A stretch of 40,999 bases of DNA from an uncultured Mycoplasmatota bacterium. GTDB taxonomy: Bacteria > Bacillota_I > Bacilli_A > RF39 > UBA660. Location: assembly GCA_900546275.1 (NCBI GenBank), contig URCH01000009.1, positions 1-40,999 on the forward strand. Direction: 5' to 3'. Shown piece after piece: positions 33,476 through 40,999 of the stretch. The notes below the pieces were generated by a model. It was given only the letters and a program-made list of their open reading frames with translations. It was not told the origin of the DNA and ran no database searches. Each line of letters opens with the position of its first letter. Within the stretch, counting starts at the first letter, position 1. The position numbers were made by a program, and so were the translations under genes.

Positions 33476-34349
33476 ATATATCAACAAAACTTTCTATACG
33501 TGTTTCCATACCAGCTATTCCTCCTAAATCATCTAATATTAAATTCAAATAAGGTTTATTTAGTTTTCTTAAAACAATTTCATTTACAAGTGAATCTAGT
33601 CCACACGGAAAAGTGCTTAAAAAAACAACTCCATTTACCTTATCTAAATATTTTAAGCTTGAAATATTTTCTTTACTATATTTCCAATATATATTTTCTG
33701 AATATTTTGATATTTCTTCTTTTGTATTTTGATAGTCAAATCTATCACAATAAATAACTTCACAATTTAATTTTTTTAAATATTTTATTACTGGCTTTCC
33801 AATTAAATCATCGTATACATTATATGGATGACCTATTAATAATACTTTTGTTTTTGTGGATGAAAGTAGATTCATATTTTCTATTATTTTATTTTTTTTA
33901 TCTTTTTTAGATTTTATTAATGAATACATATAAGCATCTTTTATTTCTTTTTTTGTTTTATTTAATATTTTTGATAATTTTAAAAGTCCTTTTAATTCAG
34001 TTTGATTATTTTCTAAATCAATATTATAATCAAGTATTTTAACATCAAAAATGTTGTTTATAATATCATATATAGCTAAAAAATTTGTACATGTTTGTTC
34101 TTTATATCCATAGTTATCTATTCTTGGTATAAGTATATAATCACATTTATCTTTTAGATAATCTACATGTCCTATATAATTTTTTAATGATAAACACATT
34201 TCATCGCTTGATAACTTTATACCATTGTCCATTATTTTTCTATTTGTTATTGGACTAATTACTGTTTTAATTTTCAAGTATTCAAAAAAGTATTTCCATT
34301 TATCGCTGAAATAATAATAAAACATACTTCTTGGAATACCTACAGTCAT
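33465..34349 (-). CDS. DUF2229-like activase-associated protein
   Basis: 294 residues matching the DUF2229 region normally fused behind the BadF domains. It begins TVGIPRSMFYYYFSDKWKYF, then ISPITNRKIMDNGIKLSSDEMCLSLKNYIGH (Cys52), DYILIPRIDNYGYKEQTCTNF, and a second half with LIGHPYNVYDD, NGVVFLSTFPCGLDSLVNEI and LDDLGGIAGMETRIESF. The layout resembles dehydratase subunit halves, with Cys at cluster-ligand positions. AGGTGAT precedes the ATG at 34349. It is the first gene of a three-gene operon, divergent from a DUF1540 microprotein. The enzyme's substrate is unknown. Confidence 0.78.
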   Translation of the reverse strand: MTVGIPRSMFYYYFSDKWKYFFEYLKIKTVISPITNRKIMDNGIKLSSDEMCLSLKNYIGHVDYLKDKCDYILIPRIDNYGYKEQTCTNFLAIYDIINNIFDVKILDYNIDLENNQTELKGLLKLSKILNKTKKEIKDAYMYSLIKSKKDKKNKIIENMNLLSSTKTKVLLIGHPYNVYDDLIGKPVIKYLKKLNCEVIYCDRFDYQNTKEEISKYSENIYWKYSKENISSLKYLDKVNGVVFLSTFPCGLDSLVNEIVLRKLNKPYLNLILDDLGGIAGMETRIESFVDIFEN

Positions 34350-34437
34350 ATTATCACCTAACTAAATATATTATTTTTTTTTATATTTATGTATATTAAT
34401 AATTCTTAAGTTAAAAATATATATGAGGTGATTATGA

Positions 34438-34596
34438 GTGCAGAAAATAAATTGTTCTGTTTTTGATTGTAAACATTGCAACCAAAATAAATGCGAATGT
34501 GAATTAAACGAAATTAAAGTATGTAATTGCAATTGCAAAGAATGTGAAAACAAAGAAGAAACTATGTGTAATAGTTATAAAAAACGTGAAAAGTAA
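34438..34596 (+). CDS. Cys-rich DUF1540-type microprotein
   Basis: A 52-residue protein with ten Cys (6, 11, 14, 19, 21, 29, 31, 33, 36, 44). The opening INCSVFDCKHC ... KCECELNEIKVCNC fits the DUF1540 pattern CxVxxCxYN...C.A..IxV, usually a small metal-binding domain common in spore-forming Bacillota. The start is GTG at 34438, with AGGTGA (34426-34431) 6 bases upstream. An ATG four bases earlier is in another frame and stops after 10 codons. A strong hairpin terminator overlaps the stop. It is divergent from the activase operon, with about 88 bases between them. The function of the family is unknown; metal storage or a spore-coat role are guesses. Confidence 0.8.
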   Translation: MQKINCSVFDCKHCNQNKCECELNEIKVCNCNCKECENKEETMCNSYKKREK

Positions 34597-34616
34597 TTAC
34601 TTTTCACTATTTTATT
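34586..34616 (+). terminator. Terminator of the DUF1540 gene
   Basis: A 9-bp perfect stem (34586-34594 with 34599-34607), AATT loop, then T-rich; overlaps the stop codon. Confidence 0.8.
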
Positions 34617-34619
34617 ATT

Positions 34620-34647
34620 TTGATTTTTTTATAATTTATGTTATAAT
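34620..34647 (+). promoter_or_regulatory. Promoter of the FemAB-family gene
   Basis: TTGATT (34620-34625), 16-base spacer, TATAAT (34642-34647), 26 bases ahead of the chosen ATG. Confidence 0.7.
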
Positions 34648-34672
34648 AATATAATTCATCGAGGTGAAATGT

Positions 34673-35920
34673 ATGTATATAAAAGAATTAACGAATGCTG
34701 AATTTGATTTATTTACGAGTAGTTTTCCAGTCAAATCTTTATTTCAAACAAAGGAATATGCTTTTGTTATGAATCATCAAGGATATGATTGCAAATTTAT
34801 AGGATTAATAGATTCAAATACTATAGTTGCAGCAACTTTACTAATTATTGAAAAACATCATGGTTATAGTTATGCTTATGCTCCAAGAGGTTTTTTAATA
34901 AATTACAATGACAGAATTTTATATGATACATTTAATGAAAAAATCAAAGCTTTTTTAGGTAATATGGGTATTGCTGCTGTGAAATTAAGTCCAATGATTA
35001 TTAAAGAAATTTATGATGATAAAAAAAATAGTTTCTTTAGAAATAAAAATTATGATTATATTTATAATTATATAAAGAAATTAGATTATCATCATTATGG
35101 TTATAATAATTATTTTGAAGCTCAAAGACCTAGATATGAAGCTATTATAAATTTATCTTTAGGTACTGAAAAATTATATAACAACATAGATAAAAGTTAT
35201 AAAACTAAAATTAGAAGTGCGAAAAGAAATGGTATTTATATTATAAAAGGTGATTCTAATGATATTAAAACATTATATAATCAAGTAAAAGATAAATACC
35301 CTAGAAATTATAAATATTTATCTGATATGTATGAATTTTTTTCTAAAAATGGAAATGCTGATTTATACTTAGCTAGATTAAATACTAGAGATTATTTAGT
35401 TAATAATCAAAGTAGATATGAAAATGTTTATTCTATTTCTCAAAATCTTAATTATAAATTAACAAAACAAAATAATAATAAATTAATAAATGAAAAAATT
35501 AAAACTGATAGTAAACTTGAAAATTGTAAAATTAAAGTTGTTAAAGCTACAAAACTTATAGAAAAATATCCTGATGGAATTGACTTAGCTTCCATTCTAG
35601 TTATTAAAAATGGTAGCCAAGTACAAATTATAATTGATGGTTATGATACTAATTATAGAGATTTAAATGCAAAACATTTACTATTATGGGAATTAATTAA
35701 AAAGTATGCAAATGAAGGATATACTACATTTAATTTAGGAGGAGTTAGTAACATTTTACTTAGTGATAACAAGTATGCTGGTCTAAATGATTTTAAAATG
35801 AATTTTGGTGCTTACTCTGTTGAATATATGGGTGACTTAGAAGTTATTACAAATCCTACATTATATTTATTACATAATAATCCAATAAAAAAATTAATTA
35901 AAAAGAAAAATATTGTTTAA
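34673..35920 (+). CDS. FemAB/MurM-family peptidoglycan interpeptide-bridge ligase
   Basis: Adds amino acids from aminoacyl-tRNA to the stem peptide of lipid II. The 415 residues match Fem-family size. Marks: SLFQTKEYAFVMNHQGYD near the start, SYAYAPRGFLINYND, YEAIINLSLGTEKLYNNIDKSYKTKIRSAKRNGI (the acceptor-domain core), and a helical arm around 250-290. The second half ends HLLLWELIKKYANEGYTTFNLGG and NDFKMNFGAYSVEYMGD. I chose the ATG at 34673 with GAGGTGA 5 bases upstream; a GTG at 34664 would lie inside that site. It is a single gene with its own promoter and terminator. Which amino acid it adds is not visible. Confidence 0.9.
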   Translation: MYIKELTNAEFDLFTSSFPVKSLFQTKEYAFVMNHQGYDCKFIGLIDSNTIVAATLLIIEKHHGYSYAYAPRGFLINYNDRILYDTFNEKIKAFLGNMGIAAVKLSPMIIKEIYDDKKNSFFRNKNYDYIYNYIKKLDYHHYGYNNYFEAQRPRYEAIINLSLGTEKLYNNIDKSYKTKIRSAKRNGIYIIKGDSNDIKTLYNQVKDKYPRNYKYLSDMYEFFSKNGNADLYLARLNTRDYLVNNQSRYENVYSISQNLNYKLTKQNNNKLINEKIKTDSKLENCKIKVVKATKLIEKYPDGIDLASILVIKNGSQVQIIIDGYDTNYRDLNAKHLLLWELIKKYANEGYTTFNLGGVSNILLSDNKYAGLNDFKMNFGAYSVEYMGDLEVITNPTLYLLHNNPIKKLIKKKNIV

Positions 35921-35945
35921 GTGTATAGTTTATACACTTTTTTTA
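35919..35945 (+). terminator. Terminator of the FemAB-family gene
   Basis: A 7-9 bp stem (35919-35927 region with 35931-35939), 3-base loop, then a T tract. Confidence 0.85.
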
Positions 35946-35972
35946 TTAAAAAAATCTACACATAGTAGATTT
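35944..35972 (-). terminator. Terminator of the helical-repeat gene
   Basis: An 8-bp stem (35952-35959 with 35965-35972), loop of 5, followed by seven T on the minus strand. Confidence 0.8.
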
Positions 35973-35976
35973 ATAA

Positions 35977-36978
35977 TTAGTTATATTTTTTTACTTTTTG
36001 ATTTGATGTATTATTCATTTTTTCTTTTTCTAATGAACACATATATTCTACATATTCATTATCATAATTAACTAATTCGCTTTCTTTAGAATTTACATCA
36101 AATAAATAATTGAAATATATTCTTAATTTTATTTCATTATTGTTTTTATTTCTATATTCAATTAGATTTTGTAAAGCATAAGCTTTATTTGAATTATGAA
36201 TACATTTTAAATCATTATCATCTGAAAATATTTTTTTATAAATTAATTCACATTCATTATTTTTATTCATTGATTTAAGTACATAATAAATTTTAAATAA
36301 ATTAGCCCCTTTTATATCAGCAAACTTACTTATATACTCTACATTCATTGTTTCCATTAATGCATTTTCTATTTTTTCTATATTTACACCATTTACTTTT
36401 TTAGCTAAATAATATAAATAATAAGGATTTTTTGTTTCTATTATTGCATCCTCAAATTTTTCAAGAGTAATTCCTTTTATATCTTCAGCAAAAAGCATTA
36501 TAAAATAAATATTTTTTGTTTTTATTATTGCATCTTCTAATCTTTTAATGTTTGCTCCTTTTACATCTCGCGCAAAGTAATATATATATTCAGCTGCTTT
36601 TTCAATATTTTCTTCAGACAATATAATATCTTCCAATTTTTTTATATTGGCACCTTTTACATCTCGTGCAAATCTATATGCATACTCAGAATTAACTAAA
36701 TCAATTACAGATTGTTCTAATTTTTCTATATTGATGTTGGAAATTTCGATAGCAAATCTTGTTATTAATTTTATATTGTTTGTTGCTATTATCATATCTT
36801 CTAAATTACTCAATCCAATGTAACTAATAAGTTTATCATTTATGTATTCAAACATTCTATCTTGATGATTGCTATTTAGAATTTTTTTTATTTCTTCTAC
36901 TTCCATTTCAAGTTTAATTAGCTCTTGATTTACTTGCCATTCTTTTAATTTTTCTTCTAATTCTTTTTCTGTTAACAT
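35977..36978 (-). CDS. Helical tandem-repeat protein (FARDVKGANI repeats)
   Basis: 333 residues, soluble. After a charged coiled-coil start (MLTEKELEEKLKEWQ ... EVEEIKKIL) there are about six units of 28-32 residues. Each is helix-turn-helix of the form LEDAIIxTxNxxYIxxFAxDVKGANIEK, for example YAYRFARDVKGANIKKLED and YIYYFARDVKGANIKRLED. Such units are seen in many Bacillota and probably stack into a solenoid for protein binding; I know of no established function. The ATG at 36978 has AAAGGAG 8 bases upstream; an in-frame upstream start would swallow that site. Two units share near-identical DNA (around 36560 and 36655). The C-terminal 90 residues are not repetitive. Confidence 0.78.
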   Translation of the reverse strand: MLTEKELEEKLKEWQVNQELIKLEMEVEEIKKILNSNHQDRMFEYINDKLISYIGLSNLEDMIIATNNIKLITRFAIEISNINIEKLEQSVIDLVNSEYAYRFARDVKGANIKKLEDIILSEENIEKAAEYIYYFARDVKGANIKRLEDAIIKTKNIYFIMLFAEDIKGITLEKFEDAIIETKNPYYLYYLAKKVNGVNIEKIENALMETMNVEYISKFADIKGANLFKIYYVLKSMNKNNECELIYKKIFSDDNDLKCIHNSNKAYALQNLIEYRNKNNNEIKLRIYFNYLFDVNSKESELVNYDNEYVEYMCSLEKEKMNNTSNQKVKKYN

Positions 36979-37032
36979 AATTATCTCCTTTTGGTCATCT
37001 GTTTTATCACATATTATAATTATATTCAAGCA

Positions 37033-37257
37033 TTATATTTTAATATATATATTTATCTTATCAATATATTTTTTGATAGATTCTATAATTTTTTTATTTA
37101 CATAATTAGTTTCTATATAAAAAATTACAAAATCATTATTTAATTTGTTTTTACATATAAATGATATTATATATTTTTTTCCTACATATATTTTAATTTT
37201 ATTTGATGTTCTATAATAATTTTTCCCTATTTTTTCAATCATATATTTTATACTCAT
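37033..37257 (-). CDS. Unknown 74-residue basic protein
   Basis: Small, Lys/Ile/Tyr-rich (MSIKYMIEKIGKNYYRTSN...), likely a beta-strand domain (IKIYVGKKYIISFICK, NDFVIFYIE) with a C-terminal helix. No known motif. A good AGGTGA site 6 bases before the ATG supports it. It runs 54 bases ahead of the repeat-protein gene with no terminator between, so the two may form one unit. Confidence 0.55.
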   Translation of the reverse strand: MSIKYMIEKIGKNYYRTSNKIKIYVGKKYIISFICKNKLNNDFVIFYIETNYVNKKIIESIKKYIDKINIYIKI

Positions 37258-37310
37258 CTAATCACCTATATAAAATATATAGATTAATTAATAAAAATCC
37301 TTTAAAACAC

Positions 37311-37341
37311 AAAAAAAATTACTCTTTTAAGAGTAATTTTT
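37311..37341 (-). terminator. Terminator of tuf / str operon
   Basis: About a 10-bp inverted repeat (37315-37324 with 37331-37340) followed by a T tract on the minus strand, just after the tuf stop. Confidence 0.85.
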
Positions 37342-37347
37342 AATTAA

Positions 37348-38532
37348 CTATTTAATAACTTCTGAAACGTTACCAGCACCAACTGTTCTACCACCTTCAC
37401 GGATTGAGAATTTAGTTCCGTTTTCAATAGCGATAGGAGCAATTAATTCAACAGTCATTTCAACGTTATCTCCAGGCATAACCATTTCAGTTCCTTCTGG
37501 TAATTCAATAACACCAGTTACATCTGTAGTTCTGAAATAGAATTGAGGACGATAGTTGCTGAAGAATGGAGTATGACGTCCACCTTCTTCTTTGCTAAGT
37601 ACATAAACTTGAGCTTTGAATTTAGTATGAGGTGTAACACTGCCTGGTTTAGCAAGTACTTGACCTCTTTCAACGTCTTCACGGTTAACACCACGTAATA
37701 ATACACCAGCGTTATCCCCTGCTTCTGCATAATCTAATTGTTTACGGAACATTTCAATTCCTGTAACAACTGATTTTCTAGTTGGTTTAATACCAACGAT
37801 TTCAACTTCGTCATTTAATTTCAATTGTCCACGTTCAACACGTCCTGTAACAACAGTACCACGACCAGTGATTGTGAAAACGTCTTCAATTGGCATTAAG
37901 AATGGTTTATCAGTATCACGAGCTGGAGTTTCGATCCATGTATCAACAGCATCCATTAATTCAAGAACCTTAGCTTCATAAGCTGGATCTCCTTCAAGAG
38001 CTTTAAGAGCTGAACCACGGATAATTGGAGTATCGTCTCCTTCAAATCCATATTCGTTTAAGATTTCACGAATTTCCATTTCAACTAAGTCTAATAATTC
38101 TTCATCATCAACCATATCACATTTGTTCATGAATACAACCATACGAGGTACTCCAACTTGACGAGCAAGTAAGATGTGTTCACGAGTTTGTGCCATAACA
38201 CCATCAGTTGCAGCAATAACTAAGATTGCTCCATCCATTTGAGCTGCACCTGTAATCATGTTTTTTACATAGTCAGCATGTCCTGGACAGTCAACGTGTG
38301 CGTAGTGTCTTTTATCAGTTTGATATTCAACGTGAGAAGTGTTGATAGTGATTCCACGTTCTCTTTCTTCTGGTGCTTTATCGATATTAGCATAATCAAC
38401 AAAGTCAGCATATCCTTTTTTAGATAGAACATTAGTAATAGCAGCTGTTAAAGTTGTTTTACCATGGTCTACGTGTCCAATTGTACCAATGTTAACATGT
38501 GGTTTTGAACGATCAAATTTTTGTTTTGCCAT
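37348..38532 (-). CDS. tuf: Elongation factor Tu
   Basis: GTPase that delivers aminoacyl-tRNA to the ribosome. It has 394 residues. GTP-binding motifs GHVDHGKT (18-25), DCPGHADY and NKCDMVD; switch I with RGITINTSHVEY; C-terminal domain ends RTVGAGNVSEVIK. Codon use is visibly less AT-rich than its neighbours, as expected for a very highly expressed gene. AAGGAGGA precedes the ATG. It follows fusA by 138 bases and has its own promoter at 38567-38595, besides the str operon transcript. Confidence 0.98.
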   Translation of the reverse strand: MAKQKFDRSKPHVNIGTIGHVDHGKTTLTAAITNVLSKKGYADFVDYANIDKAPEERERGITINTSHVEYQTDKRHYAHVDCPGHADYVKNMITGAAQMDGAILVIAATDGVMAQTREHILLARQVGVPRMVVFMNKCDMVDDEELLDLVEMEIREILNEYGFEGDDTPIIRGSALKALEGDPAYEAKVLELMDAVDTWIETPARDTDKPFLMPIEDVFTITGRGTVVTGRVERGQLKLNDEVEIVGIKPTRKSVVTGIEMFRKQLDYAEAGDNAGVLLRGVNREDVERGQVLAKPGSVTPHTKFKAQVYVLSKEEGGRHTPFFSNYRPQFYFRTTDVTGVIELPEGTEMVMPGDNVEMTVELIAPIAIENGTKFSIREGGRTVGAGNVSEVIK

Positions 38533-38566
38533 TTTAAATTTCCTCCTTATAATTATTACATAATCT

Positions 38567-38595
38567 ATTTTATATTACTTATCTAAAAATATCAA
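38567..38595 (-). promoter_or_regulatory. Promoter of tuf
   Basis: TTGATA (38595-38590), 17-base spacer, TAAAAT (38572-38567), inside the fusA-tuf gap. Confidence 0.65.
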
Positions 38596-38670
38596 GTTAT
38601 TTTTAAATAAAAATATGTTTTTATTTAGGAATCAGAAGAAAAGTTTAAAAACTAATCTTCTAAAACTAAA

Positions 38671-40743
38671 TTAATTACCACCATTTTTTTTGATGATTTC
38701 TTCTGCTATATTTCTTGGTACTTCTTCATAGTGATCAAATACCATAGTATAGTTACCACGACCTTGTGTATTAGAACGTAAGCTAGTTACATATCCAAAC
38801 ATTTCTGATAATGGTACCATTGCATCTATAGCAAGAGCATTTCCTCTTGATTCTTGACCTAGAGGACGTCCACGACGAGATGTAATATCTCCCATAACAT
38901 TTCCTAGATATTCATCAGGTACTACTACTTGAACTTTCATAATAGGTTCTAGTAAGATTGGTTTACATTTGTTTTTAGCTTCTTTTAAAGCCATTGAAGC
39001 TGCTATTTTATAAGCCATTTCAGATGAGTCAACATCGTGGTAAGAACCATCAAATAATGTTGCTTTAACATCTACCATTGGGAATCCTGCAAGAATTCCA
39101 GCTTTCATAGCTTCTTGAAGTCCTTTATCAGTAACTGGGATATATTCACGAGGAACTACACCACCAACAACTGCATCAACAAATTCGTAACCTTTATCTG
39201 GGTTTGGTTCAAATTTGATCCATACGTGTCCATATTGTCCACGTCCACCTGATTGTTTAATATATTTACCTTCACATTCAGCTGTTTGAGTTAAAGTTTC
39301 ACGATAAGAAACTTGTGGTTGACCAATATTAGCTTCTACACCAAATTCTCTTTTCATACGGTCTACAATTATATCTAAGTGAAGTTCACCCATACCTGCA
39401 ATAATTGTTTGACCTGTTTCATGATTTGTTGTAGCTCTAAAAGTTGGATCTTCTTCAGCTAATTTTTGTAAAGCTATACCCATTTTATCTTGATCCGCTT
39501 TTGATTTTGGTTCTACAGTTAATTCAATAACTGGTTCTGGAAATTCCATAGATTCCAAAATACAAGGATTTTTTTCATCACATAAAGTATCTCCAGTAGT
39601 TGTGTTTTTAAATCCTACTGCTGCAGCTATATCTCCAGCATATACATCTGAAATTTCAGTACGATTGTTAGCATGCATAAGCAAAATACGTCCTAATCTT
39701 TCTTTTGTATTTTTAGTAGCATTTAATACATAAGAACCACCAGAAATATGTCCTGAATAAACACGGAAGAATGTTAGTTTACCAACGAATGGATCTGTCA
39801 TTACCTTGAATGCAAGAGCACTAAATGGTTGTGAATCAGAAGGATGTCTTTCAATTGGTTCACCATTCATATCAACACCTTTGATTGATTCTATATCAGA
39901 AGGTGCTGGTAAGTAATCAACTACTGCATCTAGCAATAATTTAATACCTGTATTTCCTAATGCAGTTCCACATAATACTGGGAAGAATTCTACATCAAGT
40001 GTTCCTCTACGGATTGCTTTTTTAAGCATATCAACAGGGATTTCTTCTCCTTCAAGATATTTATTCATTAATTCGTCATCGAATTCAGCAACTGCTTCTA
40101 TTAATTCATTACGTTTTTCTAATGCGATTTCTTTATAATCCTCTGGGATTTCTATTTCTACAGCGTTTTCTTCTTGTTTTCTATCATATTCATAAGCTTT
40201 CATATTAACTAAGTCAATGATAGTTTTGAATTCACTTTCTGCACCAATAGGCCATTCAATAGGGGCAAAATTAACACCTAAACGTTCTTTAATTGATTTT
40301 AAACAACGTTCGAATTCAGCTCCCATTTTATCCATTTTATTACAGAAAATCATACGTGGTACTTTGAATTCATCTGCTTGACGCCATACAGTTTCAGTTT
40401 GTGGTTCAACACCAGCTTGTGTATCAAGTAGAGCAACTGCACCATCTAGTACACGAAGTGATCTTGAAACTTCAACAGTAAAGTCTACGTGTCCTGGAGT
40501 ATCAATTATGTTTAATCTATGACCTTTCCAGAAAGCTGTTGTAGCTGCTGAAGTAATAGTAATTCCACGTTCTTGTTCTTGTTCCATCCAGTCCATTTGT
40601 GAAGCACCATCATGAGTTTCACCTATTTTATGGATTTTATGTGTATGGAATAATATACGTTCTGTACAAGTAGTTTTACCTGCATCGATATGTGCCATTA
40701 TTCCAAAGTTACGTGTATTTTCTAAGCTATATTCACGAGCCAT
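38671..40743 (-). CDS. fusA: Elongation factor G
   Basis: GTPase that drives translocation on the ribosome. It has 690 residues. G1 AHIDAGKTT (17-25), switch region RGITITSAATTAFW, DTPGHVDF, CNKMDKMGA; domain IV with GGVVPREYIPVTDKG; C-terminal MFGYVTSLRSNTQGRGNYTMVFDHY. It is the only EF-G seen and resembles the canonical translocase rather than EF-G2. AGGAAAGGAA lies ahead of the ATG. It is 21 bases after rpsG in the standard str operon order rpsG-fusA-tuf. Confidence 0.98.
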   Translation of the reverse strand: MAREYSLENTRNFGIMAHIDAGKTTCTERILFHTHKIHKIGETHDGASQMDWMEQEQERGITITSAATTAFWKGHRLNIIDTPGHVDFTVEVSRSLRVLDGAVALLDTQAGVEPQTETVWRQADEFKVPRMIFCNKMDKMGAEFERCLKSIKERLGVNFAPIEWPIGAESEFKTIIDLVNMKAYEYDRKQEENAVEIEIPEDYKEIALEKRNELIEAVAEFDDELMNKYLEGEEIPVDMLKKAIRRGTLDVEFFPVLCGTALGNTGIKLLLDAVVDYLPAPSDIESIKGVDMNGEPIERHPSDSQPFSALAFKVMTDPFVGKLTFFRVYSGHISGGSYVLNATKNTKERLGRILLMHANNRTEISDVYAGDIAAAVGFKNTTTGDTLCDEKNPCILESMEFPEPVIELTVEPKSKADQDKMGIALQKLAEEDPTFRATTNHETGQTIIAGMGELHLDIIVDRMKREFGVEANIGQPQVSYRETLTQTAECEGKYIKQSGGRGQYGHVWIKFEPNPDKGYEFVDAVVGGVVPREYIPVTDKGLQEAMKAGILAGFPMVDVKATLFDGSYHDVDSSEMAYKIAASMALKEAKNKCKPILLEPIMKVQVVVPDEYLGNVMGDITSRRGRPLGQESRGNALAIDAMVPLSEMFGYVTSLRSNTQGRGNYTMVFDHYEEVPRNIAEEIIKKNGGN

Positions 40744-40764
40744 ATATAAATTCCTTTCCTAATA

Positions 40765-40999
40765 TTACCAACGATAATGAGCAAATGCTTTATTAGCTTC
40801 TGCCATACGATGTGTATCTTCACGTTTTTTAACTGCTGCACCTGTTCCATTTGATGCATCGATAAGTTCGTTTGCTAAGTTTTCAGCCATTGAATGACCT
40901 CCTCTTAAACGAGCATATTGTATAATCCAACGAAGCCCTAAAGCTTGACTTCTATCTGCACGTACTTCAATTGGAACTTGGTAGTTAGCACCACCTACA
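40765..40999 (-). CDS. rpsG: 30S ribosomal protein S7, C-terminal half (runs off the window)
   Basis: Small-subunit protein that starts assembly of the 16S 3' domain and autoregulates the str operon in known bacteria. The 77 visible C-terminal residues read GGANYQVPIEVRADR, LGLRWIIQYARLRGG, MAENLANELIDASNGTGAAVKKREDTHRMAEANKAFAHYRW, a clear S7 C-terminus. The N-terminal half lies beyond the window edge. It is followed by fusA. Confidence 0.97.
   Translation of the reverse strand, partial: VGGANYQVPIEVRADRSQALGLRWIIQYARLRGGHSMAENLANELIDASNGTGAAVKKREDTHRMAEANKAFAHYRW

Noticed and set aside
34434..34466. ATG-started 10-codon frame MSAENKLFCF
   Set aside because: It ends at once; the GTG four bases later opens the conserved 10-Cys DUF1540 frame with better ribosome-site spacing.
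38630..38665. Inverted repeat in the fusA-tuf gap (AGAAGA...TCTTCT) as a possible terminator
   Set aside because: It has internal mismatches and no T tract after it on the minus strand; fusA-tuf are usually co-transcribed.
1..40999. Mollicute genetic code (TGA as Trp)
   Set aside because: Conserved Trp positions in EF-G, CysS, HisRS and Tag are TGG, and several genes (pfkB, ogt, the HGD-D-like gene) end in TGA at the expected place.

Overview
The window is about 41 kb of very AT-rich bacterial chromosome. It looks like an uncultured, low-GC Bacillota / Bacilli-type anaerobe, possibly an RF39-like or other relative of the Mollicutes branch. Trp is written TGG and TGA is used as a stop, so the code is standard. 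FtsW, GlmS, an LCP ligase, a FemAB ligase and NlpC/P60 show that, unlike true mollicutes, it has a peptidoglycan wall. T-box and glmS-ribozyme control, AGGAGG-type ribosome binding sites, and TTGACA/TATAAT promoters with 17-nt spacers are Bacillota traits. No prophage, insertion sequence, CRISPR array or origin was seen; most of the window is core genome.

Layout, almost all on the minus strand. 1-2.3 kb: DNA uptake (comEA, start of comEC) and ftsW. 2.4-3.2 kb (plus strand): a small Gly/Tyr-rich YjcZ-like protein and peptide deformylase. 3.2-7.1 kb: hisS - unknown gene - archaeal-type aspS - queH behind one T-box whose specifier reads GAC (Asp). 7.1-10.6 kb: one-carbon genes glyA-folD followed by two Tim44-like/zinc-ribbon paralogues. 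10.7-13.0 kb: an LCP cell-wall ligase and a lipoprotein. 13.1-15.2 kb (plus strand): glmS under a self-cleaving glmS ribozyme with an enlarged peripheral loop. 15.2-20.4 kb: cysS, two surface proteins that share a duplicated double-promoter/leader, two tRNA genes and a small unknown gene. The second surface protein is built of near-identical Cys-containing repeats. 20.5-24.2 kb: PfkB kinase plus a stand-alone Smr protein, an NlpC/P60 hydrolase, and an alkylation-repair pair (ogt-tag). 24.3-31.4 kb: ppdK, xerD-tdk, an unknown gene and topA.

31.5-34.3 kb: a compact, overlapping three-gene operon (DUF2229-like protein, HGD-D-like protein, BadF/HgdC-type activase). It resembles a split form of the large acyl-CoA dehydratase activase fusion, with no recognisable dehydratase or acid pathway beside it. 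A divergent 10-Cys DUF1540 microprotein lies next to it. This is the best candidate for an undescribed system in the window, as a putative ATP-driven low-potential redox machine. 34.6-37.3 kb: a FemAB-family ligase, a repeat protein and a small unknown gene. 37.3-41.0 kb: the str operon tail (rpsG end, fusA, tuf).

Much of the annotated function is translation quality and supply (aminoacyl-tRNA synthetases, queuosine, deformylase, elongation factors) and envelope assembly. The regulatory RNAs tie these to charged-tRNA and glucosamine-6-phosphate levels.
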